From: Ignelater luminosus
Lineage: Eukaryota > Arthropoda > Insecta > Coleoptera > Elateridae
DNA: 64,000 nt
Direction of reading: 5' to 3'
Assembly: GCA_011009095.1 (NCBI GenBank)
Contig: VTPC01000429.1
Location: 50,001-114,000 of the forward strand
The notes beneath the pieces are model-generated. The model was given only the letters and a program-made list of their open reading frames with translations. It did not search any database and was not told the origin of the DNA. This document shows, in pieces, positions 25,902-36,860 of the stretch. Both the position numbers and the translations under genes were made by a program. Each line of letters opens with the position of its first letter. Position 1 is the stretch's first letter.

Positions 25902-28509
25902 CAGGGTGATTCTGAAATAAAGGGTATCCTTTTAATAGGTGATAAGTAAGGCTAAAAGAAGACAACAAATGAAGAAATGAAGTGGCTCCGTAAAAGTTGA
26001 AAATTTTTACAATTTTCCGAAATATTAAATACTGAAGCCGCCTCTGGTTAGAAAAAGGAAAATGTTCTTTGTATTCTCGCCTTCGGAGTAAAAAGTGAAA
26101 GTTAAGGAGATTTACGGTTGTTGTAAAACCATTGTAGTGCAAGAACTTTGAACTAACGCAGGTGTAGTAGCACAATGAGCAATAAATGCCATCATAAGCT
26201 ATACCCCCTGGACATTTTCAACTTTTCCTTCTTAAATCTGAAGTTGAGGAGATCAAAGAAATTGTGATATGTTTAACAGGCAGGGTTGTTGAAATGTATT
26301 AAGACAGTAAAAAGATAATAGCATAATTTATGTCACGAGCAATTAGACTCCAGTCTCGCAAGCAACATTTTAATCCCTTATTATTATTTAGTCATTTGAA
26401 TAGAAAACATTATGGAAGATACTACTAATTATCGCTTCTGTATTTAACTCAATTCCATAAAATCAACCAATTTTTATTTATGTAGCATAATGCTTATTGA
26501 AGTTTTCGGTTCTTCGGAATTTTACAGAAAAAAGTCACTAACAGTAAAATTTTAATATTTTTCCGTTTACAGATCAAAAAGTAAATGTTATAAACGTTAG
26601 GTTATTTATGGCATTGTAGAAACCAGAAAAACTATTATAAGCGTTTAAAGTGCGAGAAAGGTTTGGTGTGTTTACCATGCTTTCGGCGGAATAGCGGTTC
26701 CTTTTAACATAAGCTATCACCTTCTTTTATCTCGAGCAAGTAGTAAATAGTAAGTCTGTCAACTAAGCAAGTACAGCAACTTTATTTTACCCCCTTTCAT
26801 GTTTACTTCTTAATCCAAAAAAGCGAGAATTATAAAAAGGTTTCTCGTCAAAACGTTTTCTTGGAGATTAAATATTTGGTACCTGCTTCTTTCAAAGGCA
26901 CTGGCTTTACCCTAACAACTAGGTACTTCCAATTTCTTTTTCTAAAAACATATTTCAATAGTAAAATGAAGGTCGCAGACCGCTGCCTATTTAACGCGAA
27001 GATATAGCTTCTTTTGTTAATGTCAGAAATGCGAATCTCATTTCAAAGCGCACGAAAAAGGGCCATAATTCATAATTCAATCTTCTTTCGTTTTCTTGTA
27101 AAGACTAAACAGAGTATCGCGACGTTTACGCATTCATGTTATCACCTTATTACTTGAAAGACGGGCAACTTACCAAAATATTACAACAAATGTTGAAAAT
27201 GACCACCGTCGACCTGAAGACAAGCCTCTATGCGTCGGTGAAAACTGTTACGCACACGAGTAAATATTCCAGCTGTATGGCGAATTTCTGCGGCTGCTGC
27301 TAAAATGCGTTGTTGAAGGTCTTCCGCGTTTTCGACTTCCGTGCAATATACAACAGACTTCATGTGACCCCACAAGAAGTCGTCCAGAGGATTTATGTCA
27401 GGGCTACGAGCAGGCCAGTGTACGGGACCATCGCGACCAATCCACCGATGGGGAAACATTTCGTTCAAATAGCCCTGCACACGTACGCTAGTATGCGGAG
27501 GGGCTCCATCATGCATGTAATAAATATGCCTACGAGTTTCTAGAGGTGTATCATCCAACATATCTGGCAACCTGTTTTTTAGAAATTCCAGATACGTGTC
27601 TCCGTTTAACCGCTGTGGTAAAATAAATGGTCCAAACAATGTGTCTCCTAAAATGCCACACCACAATTAATAGAAAACCGCCATTGAAATTTATTTTCCT
27701 AATCAGGCGAGGATTAGCGTCATTCCAATAATGTACGTTATGAAAATTTAAGATACCGTCTCGCGTAAAACAACACTCATCCGTAAACAGTACTTTCTCT
27801 ACAAATTCCTGTTGTATTGTTTTTTGTTGAAACCACTCACAAAATGTTCGTCTCGGTGCAAAGTCATTTTCAGTTAGATGCTGAACCCGTTGTACGTGAT
27901 AGGGATGTAATAAGTACGACTTTAATATCCGATGCGCTGTTGCTTGGGAAATTAATCATATCTAATACATCTTCTTCCGCTTGAAGAAAGTGTGGTGCTC
28001 GTTCTTGTCCACGGCCTTCATATGTTGCGACGATGCTACCTGTATCACGAAGTCGTTGTATCGTTTGCAGTATTGTATTCCGCGAAGGCTGTCTTCGTTG
28101 TGGAAAACGATCGGCGTACAGTCGTTTTGTCGCTTCTACATTATAATGACATTCTCCATACATTAAAGTTATGTCTGCCAACTCTCGAGTGGAAAACATC
28201 TCGCTCGCTTTAAATTTTTTCACACCTCGTCACTCTCAGGAAAGTCAAAGACCGACTGATTGTGACAACATGTTCCGACCCTTACATATGTAAATAGCTA
28301 CCTGCCAATGACAAGGAGGGTCAGTCAACCCCTATCGATTTTTACTTAAGTAAAAGTATGAGAGCAGGACCGGCTTGGCTTAGCGATTAAATTTCAAGTC
28401 TTTTTCTCGGAAACTGCAATTTTTACCTACCTTTTTTTATCGTAAATGTATGTACTATCACACCGCTATCCACCTTTAAGAGGATACCCTTTATTTCAGA
28501 ATCACCCTG
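25902..28509 (-). mobile_element. DD41D (rosa-like) transposon, 2608 bp, defective
   Basis: The end repeats CAGGGTGATTCTGAAATAAA pair across 2.6 kb with TA on both sides (25900-25901 and 28510-28511). The transposase is on the minus strand at 28199-27181. About 1.3 kb between the transposase stop and the left end has no recognisable coding content, which makes this element longer than related ones usually are and suggests an unrecognised nested insertion or expanded tail. Confidence 0.88.
27181..28199 (-). pseudogene. DD41D Tc1/mariner-superfamily transposase, broken
   Basis: The start ATG at 28199-28197 begins MFSTRELADITLMYGECHYN, followed by a helix-turn-helix segment (PSRNTILQTIQRLRDTGSI). 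The frame then fails near 27960: about 25 residues appear deleted and the sequence resumes in another frame with SQATAHRILKSYLLHPYHVQ. The first catalytic aspartate is in VLFTDECCF. A further shift near 27665 leads to the last frame (27181-27666), which contains MHDGAPPHTS and SPDINPLDDFLWG. The aspartates of HDG and PLD are 41 residues apart, the DD41D signature. The protein is inactive as it stands. Confidence 0.87.
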
Positions 28510-28860
28510 TATAATAGAAGGACTGTAGTGGTGGTCGAAGTCCTGATGCAGGCTAGTTTCCAAATGGCTAGAAGGGGATACTCTGCATCGCGATTGATGT
28601 TATTGAAATGGTTGTGAATTTCTGTTACTTAGAAGAAGGTAAGAGTTGTGAAATTTTGTCAAGAGACCTGAAGACGGTTTTGATTTTCGAAGTGTTTTCA
28701 CTATGCAGTCTGTCACTGTATGGTAGAAAACTAGTGAAAGTGAATGCGCTTGTATCTCGAGGAACCTCTCTTGGAGAAGAGTGATAATTCTGTTTGTCTC
28801 CCGTTTGCTGTAACCATTTTCAGAAGACTACTCAGGACATGTTCCACTTCCTATTGTTGT

Positions 28861-28952
28861 TCTCCATTCTTATCAAAAGAGTTTCGCCTCTAGTGTGGCC
28901 GACACGTTGAGTTACGCGCTCTTCTTTAGTGTCCCGAAGAAGCTCTTTGTGG
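28861..28952 (-). repeat. Inverted repeat arm, right
   Basis: This is the reverse-orientation partner of 25791-25885, sharing AGAGCTTCTTC, AAGAAGAGC, AACGTGTC and CTAGAGGCGAAACT. The minus-strand 90-codon frame at 28832-29104 overlaps it and has no recognised function. Confidence 0.55.
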
Positions 28953-29201
28953 AAGCAAGAGAAATATTGAGCATATATAATAAATATTTCAACAATGGCA
29001 CTGTCTAATTCCGAAAAACTTCGATTTATAATATCGCCTTTATTGTACATACTAACGTGTATTAGAAAATGAACAGTGATCCTGTATTGGAAAAACGAAG
29101 TCATTTATATTAGATGGAGAAGCAAAAACCAAACAGATCAGGTTTCAAAAATTACAGTAAAAATGCGAAGATAATTGCAGCTTAAATTAGTTTCAAATAT
29201 A

Positions 29202-30504
29202 CACCCTGTGTCTAAAAAGTTCGGTGAATGGTCTCATAATTGTGTATTAACAGTTTGATAGAGGCTCGCGTGCCATTGTAGACACGCACGAACATGTCTG
29301 GACGTGAACTGTGTCGGTACGAGCTCGAAGACTGTTGTGCATTGCTTATTGCATTCAGTCTAATAGAGTGACCCGAATAGTACGCGTCATGGAGCAACGA
29401 CACAACATTAAGTTCTGTTTCAAATTGGGTAAAACGGCGACAGAAACCCATCAGATGTTGGTGCATGTGTACGGGCAGGATGCTGTGAGTAGGAAATGTG
29501 TGTATGAGTGGTTTGTTCGCCTTCGCGCTGGTAGGGAATCTGTTGAGGACGAACCACGTTCAGGCCGGCCATGCACAAGCAGGACACCAGAAAACACCGA
29601 ACGCGTGCGAGTGCTGCTAACAAACGATCGGCGATTGACTCTGCGATTAATAGCAGAAGAATTGAGCATTAGCAAAGACACAGTAGGGACCATCGTCCAT
29701 GAAGAATTGGGCAAACGCAAGATTTGTTCGCGATTTGTGCCGCACATGCTAACAGATGAACAAAAAGCAAGACGTTGTGAGACCTCTGGCGATTTCATCG
29801 ATACGTGTGACAGGGATCCAACCTTTCTGGGTTCCATTGTTACAGGAGACGAGTCTTGGTGTTACCAGTACGACCCCGCAACGAAAAGACAATCGATGGA
29901 ATGGCGGTCACCGTCTTCTCCGCGACCAACAAAATGCCGTGCCGAAAAATCCAAAGTGAAGACCATGTTGATCGCATTTTTCGACAAAGACGGAATGATT
30001 CATAAAGAATTTGTTCCTGCTGGCCAAACGGTGAATGCCACATTCTACCTGGAGGTTCTCAAACGTTTGTTACTGCGCATCCGGCGCGTTAGGCCACAGA
30101 AGTACCAGACAGGAAAGTGGATGTTACTGCACGACAATGCACCTTCGCATACGAGCATCATGGTACAACAATATTTGACTCAGCATGGCGTCACGGTTTT
30201 GCAACATCCACCGTACTCTCCAGATCTGGCGCCTGCTGATTATTTCTTGTTTCCACGTCTTAAGCAGGCCTTAAAGGGATCACGGTTTGCGGACATCGAC
30301 GAAATTCAGCAACGTGTAACGGGTATTCTACACACGATTCCACATCAAGACTTCTCCAACAGTTTACAAGCGTTATACGACCGTTGTCAGAGGTGTGTTG
30401 TGGCTGGTGGAGATTATTTTGAAGGTCAATAAAGGTATTTACCATTAGGAACATGTTTTTTTCTTTTTACCATATCATTCACCGAACTTTTTAGACACAG
30501 GGTG
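29202..30504 (+). mobile_element. Mariner element 3 (apparently intact, 1303 bp)
   Basis: 29-bp terminal inverted repeats beginning CACCCTGTGTCTAAAAAGTT are identical at both ends and lie between TA dinucleotides (29200-29201 and 30505-30506). The single transposase frame between them is open from start to stop. All parts needed for cut-and-paste movement appear present, so this copy is young and may be able to move, or may supply transposase to related copies. Confidence 0.96.
29389..30432 (+). CDS. Mariner transposase, intact (347 aa)
   Basis: This DDD transposase binds the terminal repeats of mariner elements in the nucleus and moves them into TA sites. I chose the ATG at 29389 (MEQRHNIKFCFKLGKTATET) because it starts at the usual position ahead of the first helix-turn-helix; the frame is also open further upstream without an ATG. 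Residues 1-110 hold the two helix-turn-helix motifs, with a GRP linker-like SGRPCTS. Catalytic aspartates lie in VTGDESWCY, LLHDNAPSHTS and LAPADYFLF, with 34 residues between the last two. YSPDLAP is present where expected. Length is normal for the family and there is no stop or frameshift. Close relatives are often mislabelled as SETMAR-like proteins in insect genomes. Confidence 0.96.
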   Translation: MEQRHNIKFCFKLGKTATETHQMLVHVYGQDAVSRKCVYEWFVRLRAGRESVEDEPRSGRPCTSRTPENTERVRVLLTNDRRLTLRLIAEELSISKDTVGTIVHEELGKRKICSRFVPHMLTDEQKARRCETSGDFIDTCDRDPTFLGSIVTGDESWCYQYDPATKRQSMEWRSPSSPRPTKCRAEKSKVKTMLIAFFDKDGMIHKEFVPAGQTVNATFYLEVLKRLLLRIRRVRPQKYQTGKWMLLHDNAPSHTSIMVQQYLTQHGVTVLQHPPYSPDLAPADYFLFPRLKQALKGSRFADIDEIQQRVTGILHTIPHQDFSNSLQALYDRCQRCVVAGGDYFEGQ

Positions 30505-30808
30505 TATATGGACCTGCTGATGTTTTTCTAAAATCGAGACATCGTATCAGTTGACGATTTAGAAAAACTGTTGTTACTAATCATAAACAACTTTTTATCA
30601 ACGTTCCTTGAGAACGTTTAATTATATTTTTAGAATTCTTAATAATAAGCAAAATAGAGCAAATAAAAGTAAATCACTATTTTTCCTTTATTGACAATTT
30701 TGGCAAAATTTCTTTTTAGATTATTATTAATTAGCGTAAGATTTAGTACAAGTGTCAGATTTAGACCTATGTCATATCTCTTATAACAAAGCATGAATCA
30801 CCTTTATA

Positions 30809-30937
30809 GGGTGGGTCAAATTCGAGGTAAATGTGTGGTATCTCAGAAACTAGAAGAGCTAGAAACAAAAAGAAAAAGAACTTTTTTTCTAGCTCTTCTT
30901 CTGAAATATCTTACATTATTTCAAATTTGGGTCACCC
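30809..30937. mobile_element. Small foldback MITE (129 bp)
   Basis: GGGTGGGTCAAATT at the left pairs with AATTTGGGTCACCC at the right, between TA dinucleotides (30807-30808 and 30938-30939). The inner part is almost a perfect hairpin: CTAGAAGAGCTAG pairs with CTAGCTCTTCTTC around an A/T-rich loop. Confidence 0.65.
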
Positions 30938-31071
30938 TAAACAAGATTGTTGCCAGTTTTATCTCTTATTTAATCAATACTGAAAAACATGATTTTTGCT
31001 TTTCTTTTTCTTTAAGAATAGCATTTAGTATACATTTTGCATGCAGAATTAATCAGGTCATAATTCATGAA

Positions 31072-31505
31072 CAGTGTTGTACATAGGTAATATACATAAA
31101 TCATCTAGATAAAGTAAAGGTAACTGACTTAAGAAGTCATTTGGGCAAGATAAAAGATAACGCATATCAAAGTTATTTAGATAAAGATAATTATGCACAA
31201 AAATGTTATCTAGATAAGACAATAGATAAAGATAAAATGTGCTAAAAGGTTACCAACTTTTACAAGAGAGGAATCTCAACACAACAAGACGGTGGGAGCC
31301 CTCCCCCGGATTCCTAACCGGACACGAGGGTTTACTCGGAGTTCTACACCAACACGACAAGAAGGGGTCTCCTACGAAGTTGGAGTACAATTCTAATCTT
31401 AGATTAACTACTTGTTATCTAGGTACTAAAATATCTATGTAACAGATAAACTTTTAAATTGTATTTATTATCTAGATAAATTAAGTTAGATAATGCACAA
31501 CACTG
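31072..31505. mobile_element. hAT-type MITE (434 bp)
   Basis: The ends CAGTGTTGTACAT and, reversed, CAGTGTTGTGCATTATC have the CAGTGTTG form typical of hAT elements. They are flanked by a perfect 8-bp target duplication TTCATGAA (31064-31071 and 31506-31513), the length hAT transposases make. The inner sequence carries many GATAA/TTATC and ATCTAGATAA motifs near both ends, which may be subterminal transposase-binding sites. A GC-rich block at about 31258-31385 has unknown origin. No transposase is encoded. Confidence 0.88.
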
Positions 31506-32538
31506 TTCATGAATATTTCGACTACTTAAATGTGAATAGTAGGTAAGTACTTTGTTTTCTATTAACGTTAATGTCTTTCTGCTGGTTTGCGTTCAGTTCT
31601 ACATTGCGAGTCGAAGTGATAAATATGATTTTACTTAGTACACCTGTAATGCTTTTTAAACATTATACCTAGTGCATAGTACACTGTAGCATGACTAAAC
31701 TTAAATTTAAAGTTTTGAATTTAACTATTAACGATAAATTATCACGAACTACGAAGCGTAATAGAGCGCGATTAATAACGAATGGGTTTCCGTTTCCTTC
31801 TCCTAATAATTCCAGATCCTGAATCATTTTCACATGTTATTAATGATTTCATTTTCAGAAGTCTAACGCCAATGCGTATGAATTGCACGAAACAACTAAG
31901 TATTCAATATCATGCGTATGTTAAGTGCATTATTCACCTGAACCACGTTGCTATCTGCATGTGTTTTTTGCTCCGTTTTTATACAGATAAAACAACATTC
32001 ATTGACAACGCATGGAGGACTTTCAGCTTATAAATATAAAAATGCATTTGAAGATATTAATGTTTGCGTACCCTCAATTTCTTAACTTCCACATTTTGCT
32101 GAAGAGAATCTCTGAAAACACGGTCTTTAGTATTAATGTCAACTCTCGTCTACTTAATTTAGATTACAACTAGTGATACCTCAGTTTGATTCTTACTTAT
32201 ACATATAAATAGGAGGCAACAAGTTGGAGTTCTGTCCTGCCAGAAATTTTACTTGTTCGCCCAAGCTTTTGCTTCTGGTTACGGCCCTGACGATACATGA
32301 GGATGGTGATAGTAATGGCAATAACCTGTCGAAATATGAATTTTAGAATTTCTTAACATCTAAGTAATAAACAAAACATCAACATGTTCATTCTGCACCA
32401 ATCAGACAATAGACCGCAATTTCTTCTGTATCACGTGAATTCCGAACTTTTTATCATCTAAACCAGAGAGGGCCAAGTACCGGAAGAGGTTTATATGGCT
32501 CGCGTAAGAGTTTGGAAATTGTGAAAAAACCATATATA
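31506..32538. other. AT-rich stretch, nothing recognised
   Basis: The 83-codon plus-strand frame at 31782-32033 is hydrophobic in places but unrecognised and unsupported. Confidence 0.5.
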
Positions 32539-32915
32539 CTGACCGGCAAAAAAACCGGCCACCCTGAATAATTTCGTAAAACACTTTGAAAATTATTAAT
32601 TTCAATGCCACGGCGGGTGAATGATGTAATTCAAGCTCGAGGAGGACATAGACACTACTAATAATTATCAGGAGGTCCATTATAAACAGCCACATTTATT
32701 GTTTTTAAATAAGAAAGTATCGTATTTAGACTGTTTTTGTTACTGCTTAAATTAAATTGAATTCTGTATTAATTTGTCTCTTTTTTTAGCTAATCTGTAC
32801 ATCCTGTGTCAACAGTGAAAAGTTCTTAAATCAAATAACAATCACTGATTAAAATAATAATTGTTAAAGTGGTTTTGGAAATATTTCAGGGTGGCCGGTG
32901 TTTTTTGCCGGTCAG
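32539..32915. mobile_element. 377-bp MITE with CTGACCGGCAAAAA ends
   Basis: CTGACCGGCAAAAAAACCGG at the left pairs with its inverse at the right, including the CCGGCCACCCTGAA inner part. The left flank is TA; the right flank is TT, so a TA duplication with one mutation is likely. It has no coding sequence. A Tc1/mariner origin is inferred. Confidence 0.75.
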
Positions 32916-33214
32916 TTTAGTTAAAAATACTTTAATAAGAAGATTAAGTTTACTTAACTAGAATTTTTTTTGTCATTCTCCAAAAGTTTTACCCATTCCT
33001 AAAATCTAAGCAGTAGCAGCTTTAGAAATACATATGTTTAAGAAGAGGTTTAAGTATTATGCGATGCGTATTAGAACTGATGTTAAACGCAAAAAAAGAA
33101 TCTTGCGCTTCTTCTCAGAAACAGGAAATTTGGCACAACTGATCAAAATTTTTAACGCAAAGTTGCTAAAACTTTCTATTGTTCACGGAAATGTAAGTTG
33201 CAAAAGGAGGATTT

Positions 33215-33684
33215 GAAGGTAGGTTTGCACGTGTGTTTACCGTATTATCGACGACGGGATCGTTTTGGATATCGCGATCATTATCGCTTTGTGTAATATC
33301 GAAGTGATTATCGTTTTGATTATTATCTGTATTATTTGTTTTAAGTGCTGCGTGAGCATGTGATTCGTCATTATCCTCTAGAAGTTTCGCAGCTTGCGCA
33401 ACAAGTTCGAAATACTGATTTTCAAATTGATTACGTTCTTGTAATGCATTTTTGAATTGATCGTCATCTACTAAATTTTTATTTCGTATTGAATTTTGTC
33501 AAACTTATCTAGAAAACCCCTTAAAGTGCGAACTGAGAGTTCGTACCGTTAATTTTAATTGCGGTTCATCTGACAATAAGGCCTTATAATTGGTCATTTG
33601 CCCCTTTAGCGTGCCACGTTTACGAATTAAGGTTTTTAAATTATCGTTTGCTTCATTTGTTTTAGCCATTGTTATTACTACACT
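33215..33684 (-). pseudogene. BEL/Pao-type retrotransposon gag fragment (N-terminal), broken
   Basis: On the minus strand, a frame starting MAKTNEANDNLKTLIRKRGT continues with a helical, charged region (FENQYFELVAQAAKLLED) and an N/D-rich tail. This order resembles the beginning of BEL/Pao gag polyproteins. The frame shifts near 33513 and again near 33475, both beside short homopolymer runs. The rest of gag, pol and a second long terminal repeat are absent, so this is a remnant. Confidence 0.6.
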
Positions 33685-34240
33685 AGCAATTATTAATACC
33701 ACGCAAGAATACAAATAGAAAATGCAATAGAACTTTTAGTATGAAGAGATTAACAAAAAGAAGGTAAAATAGGAACGACTCGCCGTTTGCATGTTGCATT
33801 TCTTGTAGATATTCTCGTTATAATTGATTTGGTTACGATGCGAAGACAGCTATTCTGGTTAGCAGGCTACTCTGTATCGTGTTTCAGCTTCTACTTGAAG
33901 CCACGTGGCGACGCGACGTGATGGCGGCGTGGTTGATACTAAAAAATTCGTGGTTTTTGGCTGGTTGAACGTGAATCGGCAAAGAAGAACTAGAAATATG
34001 TTTACATCATACAATGCAATAATCGAGACGTTGATATTTTTGACTGATTTTATTTCTGCAGCTAAGAAGCTAGCAGATTACACTTTATAATAGAGCGTGC
34101 AAAGTCAATCGTATCTGTTGAACATCTTGAGAGCGACTGCTGATTGGGGTTGAAGCAGAGCACAGAGGGCCTGCATCTGATGCAGTAGTACGGAAGCACC
34201 ACTGAAATATAATAAGACTGGAACGGACGCTCGTGTATCG
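33685..34240. other. Sequence between gag remnant and transposon remnant
   Basis: It may include decayed leader or long-terminal-repeat sequence of the gag remnant, but no repeat pair was found to prove this. The DD41D copy on its right becomes recognisable only at about 34,290. Confidence 0.35.
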
Positions 34241-35106
34241 TGCCAATGAATGGAAAGCGTTCCGAGAAAGACTGTACCGAAAGGGCCACCTGTCTCCGTC
34301 AAACTCTACTTTTTGAAGGAAATCTGACTTCTGCCAGATATTTGGATGTTCTAAGGTTTGATTTGGTTCCAGTTCTAGCAGTTCTTTTCTCAAATAATGA
34401 AAATCCCGATTTGCCTCATCAGGACCTCTGGTTTCGACAAGATGGGGCACCTCTTTATTTTGGGACAAACATGCGTCAGTTTCTTGATCTTACATGGCCT
34501 GGTAGATGAATAGTATAAAGAGGATCAATTGCATGACCTGCGAAATCACCGGCTTTAATCCCGTTAGATTTTTTTTTGTGAGGCCATGTAAAATCAACAG
34601 TTTACATACCTAACAATTTAGAAGGTTTGAGACAGCGAATTCGAACGGAAATGCGAAACATCGCTCCACAAATGATCCAGCGTGCAGTTCAAAGCGTTTA
34701 TACACGAATAGGGCAGTGTCAAATGGTAAACGGTAAACAATTTGAACATTTGCGTTAAATTTTATAAATGATTTTGTTTCTTTTTTAATTTTTAATTTTA
34801 TTTTTGGTGAGAACAAATGTTGATGTTATTAAACTTAATAAGTGTTTTTCCCAAAACAATTGTTATGTAAAGTACCAAATGTTTTACACCATCATTCAAC
34901 CAGTGAAGAAGTCTATCAAAATCTGTAAAAAATTGGGGTTGTAATTTAAAAAAATGAAGATGACATCATAGCTCAAAATCATTATCTGTCAAAAAACATC
35001 TTTCTGTGCTCACAAACGCCTTATTGGAATATAAAACCGACAAGTTCAAGTATTTAAAAAAATTTATAACAAAATTATAAATTTTGTTTCGAACTTTATC
35101 ACCATT
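34241..35106 (+). mobile_element. DD41D (rosa-like) transposon, 3' half
   Basis: It contains the catalytic half of a transposase on the plus strand and the complete non-coding 3' end, finishing with AACTTTATCACCATTCTG before TA (35107-35108). The 3' end (34740-35106) is the reverse complement of 13784-14140, so the two are copies of one family in opposite orientation, 21 kb apart. The 5' half and left end are missing. Confidence 0.8.
34290..34756 (+). pseudogene. DD41D transposase, C-terminal fragment
   Basis: The plus-strand frame reads FEGNLTSARYLDVLRFDLVP, then WFRQDGAPLYFG and WPGR, a stop at about 34509 at a conserved tryptophan position, then a block with PALIPLDFFL and the tail QMVNGKQFEHLR before TAA. 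The HDG-type aspartate (in RQDGAP) and the PLD aspartate are 41 residues apart when the stop is read through. The N-terminal DNA-binding half is absent. Confidence 0.8.
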
Positions 35107-36250
35107 CTGTATATTGAAACCTCAAATAAATATTTAACACAATTATTGAGCGCTAGAGCCTTTTACAAAAAAGACACAAAATATCAAAAATAGAATTTCT
35201 TAAAAAAAGTCTTAAAATTTTAAAAAGAAATGTATTGGCAAACATATTATCATTCTATTCACAAATGTTTATAGTACCAATAAGAAAGTTTAAAATTTAT
35301 CTATCACCACACTCGATAAAATAAATCCAAATTAAAATTAATCAAAAAATACAAGTGTTAAAATGTTTATGAAACAAATAATTAAATGAAATTTTGACAC
35401 AATTTACATATATTAAATAGTTAACTTCTCAGATTAGGAAGTTCAAATGACTATCTAAACAACAAAAAAACTACAGCAAAAAATTATTAAAGGTAAATAT
35501 ACTCTAATAAAGTAATAACCATTTATAAAGTACAAAAAACATGAGTTCCTAAACAAAAATTGAAATAATAAAAAAACCTTACCAAAAAAACCCTTCCAGC
35601 GCTAAACAGATCTGCTCAAATAAGGAAGCTAAAAACCTGTAATTATGAACCAAAAAAAATTTCAATGTACATCCAAGAAAACTTTACTAAGAAATTACAA
35701 AAAAATGAGCTGCACTAAACTTGATTACTCAAAATGTAATACCAACTAATTATTAATTTTTGATAATGAGGTAATTTAATTTTCTCAAAGTTTAAAATTA
35801 ATAATTTAAAATAACGCCACGTATTTGAATCTTTAAAAACCAAGCAGCGTGAAAACAACCACAGGATCTAAATTCGGTATCATAGGAGGAACATCTTCAC
35901 CAATCCAGAGTTCACAACTGGCAACTGGGAAAAGATCCAAGCCACGAAAGATGCCAAAGATTCCAAAAATCTAATACCATACGTATAGGGACGCCTCGAA
36001 TGCAACTTCAGCTAATTTAACTAATCAGCTTCATACCAATTAATTTTTGCGATACAATTGAACAGCTCCAAAACTCAGCAAAAAAAACTGAACACAAAAA
36101 ACCACAATTAATCTCGATAAAACCAAAAGGGAAATCAAACTTAGCTCTAATTATAGGATTTTCTTAACACTCAAGGATCGAATTTAATGTCCCGACGACT
36201 TGAAGCAAACCGTGAAGCTGCCCACCTGTCCGCTGCCCGCCTACCTGCTG
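35107..36250. other. A-rich, strand-skewed stretch
   Basis: This strand has many A and few T and G compared with its flanks, especially at 35,300-36,180. Such skew can mark retroelement-derived or transcribed DNA. No coding frame was recognised. Confidence 0.4.
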
Positions 36251-36251
36251 G

Positions 36252-36860
36252 CTTCCAAGTTTAAGAAACTGTCTACTTTCTACGAAGGTAGCCTAAACGA
36301 TCCCTAGCTAGATCAATTGGGAAAGAAGCATTTACTTCGAATTAGGCAATAGTTGTAATAAGATGTAAAAGAAAACTTGCACAAGCCCTATCACGTATAG
36401 ACAGCAAAATTCAACGATACCGTATAAAACTACCGACAGAGCATCCCAGCATTTCCAGACATTTTCACACATTGGTTCGGCTTAAACATTTTAGGGCCAT
36501 TGTGGGACAGAAAGGACTCACTCCCATCTCTACCCTTAGCGGTACCCTGCCGGTTGTGTAGGCCAGTCTTACCGAAATATCAAAGAGCGAGATCTTCATA
36601 AGCCACAGAACCATACACCAAAATGACCCTAAAGTATGTAAGCTTCCAAGTGTAAAAAGCCGATCGCTATCTACGAAGGAAGCCTAAACGATCCCTAGCT
36701 AGATCAATTGGGAAAGAAGCATTTACCTTGAATTAGGCAGTAGTTGTAAAAAGATGTATTAGAAAAGTTGTAAAAGCTCTGTCATGTAGACTCCAAAATC
36801 CTATGATACCGTATGAAACTACCAACAGCGCATCCTAACATTTCCTGATGTTGCCAGATA
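36252..36860. repeat. Two tandem copies of a unit with 391-bp spacing
   Basis: GCCTAAACGATCCCTAGCTA and the following sequence, through GGGAAAGAAGCATTTAC and GATACCGTAT, occur twice in the same orientation, starting near 36,252 and 36,643. The copies differ at roughly one base in ten. The function is unknown; the unit has no recognised protein content. Confidence 0.75.

Noticed and set aside
31239-31442. 67-codon frame in the hAT MITE as a gene
   Set aside because: It spans the AT-rich end and GC-rich core without any known motif; non-autonomous elements usually encode nothing.
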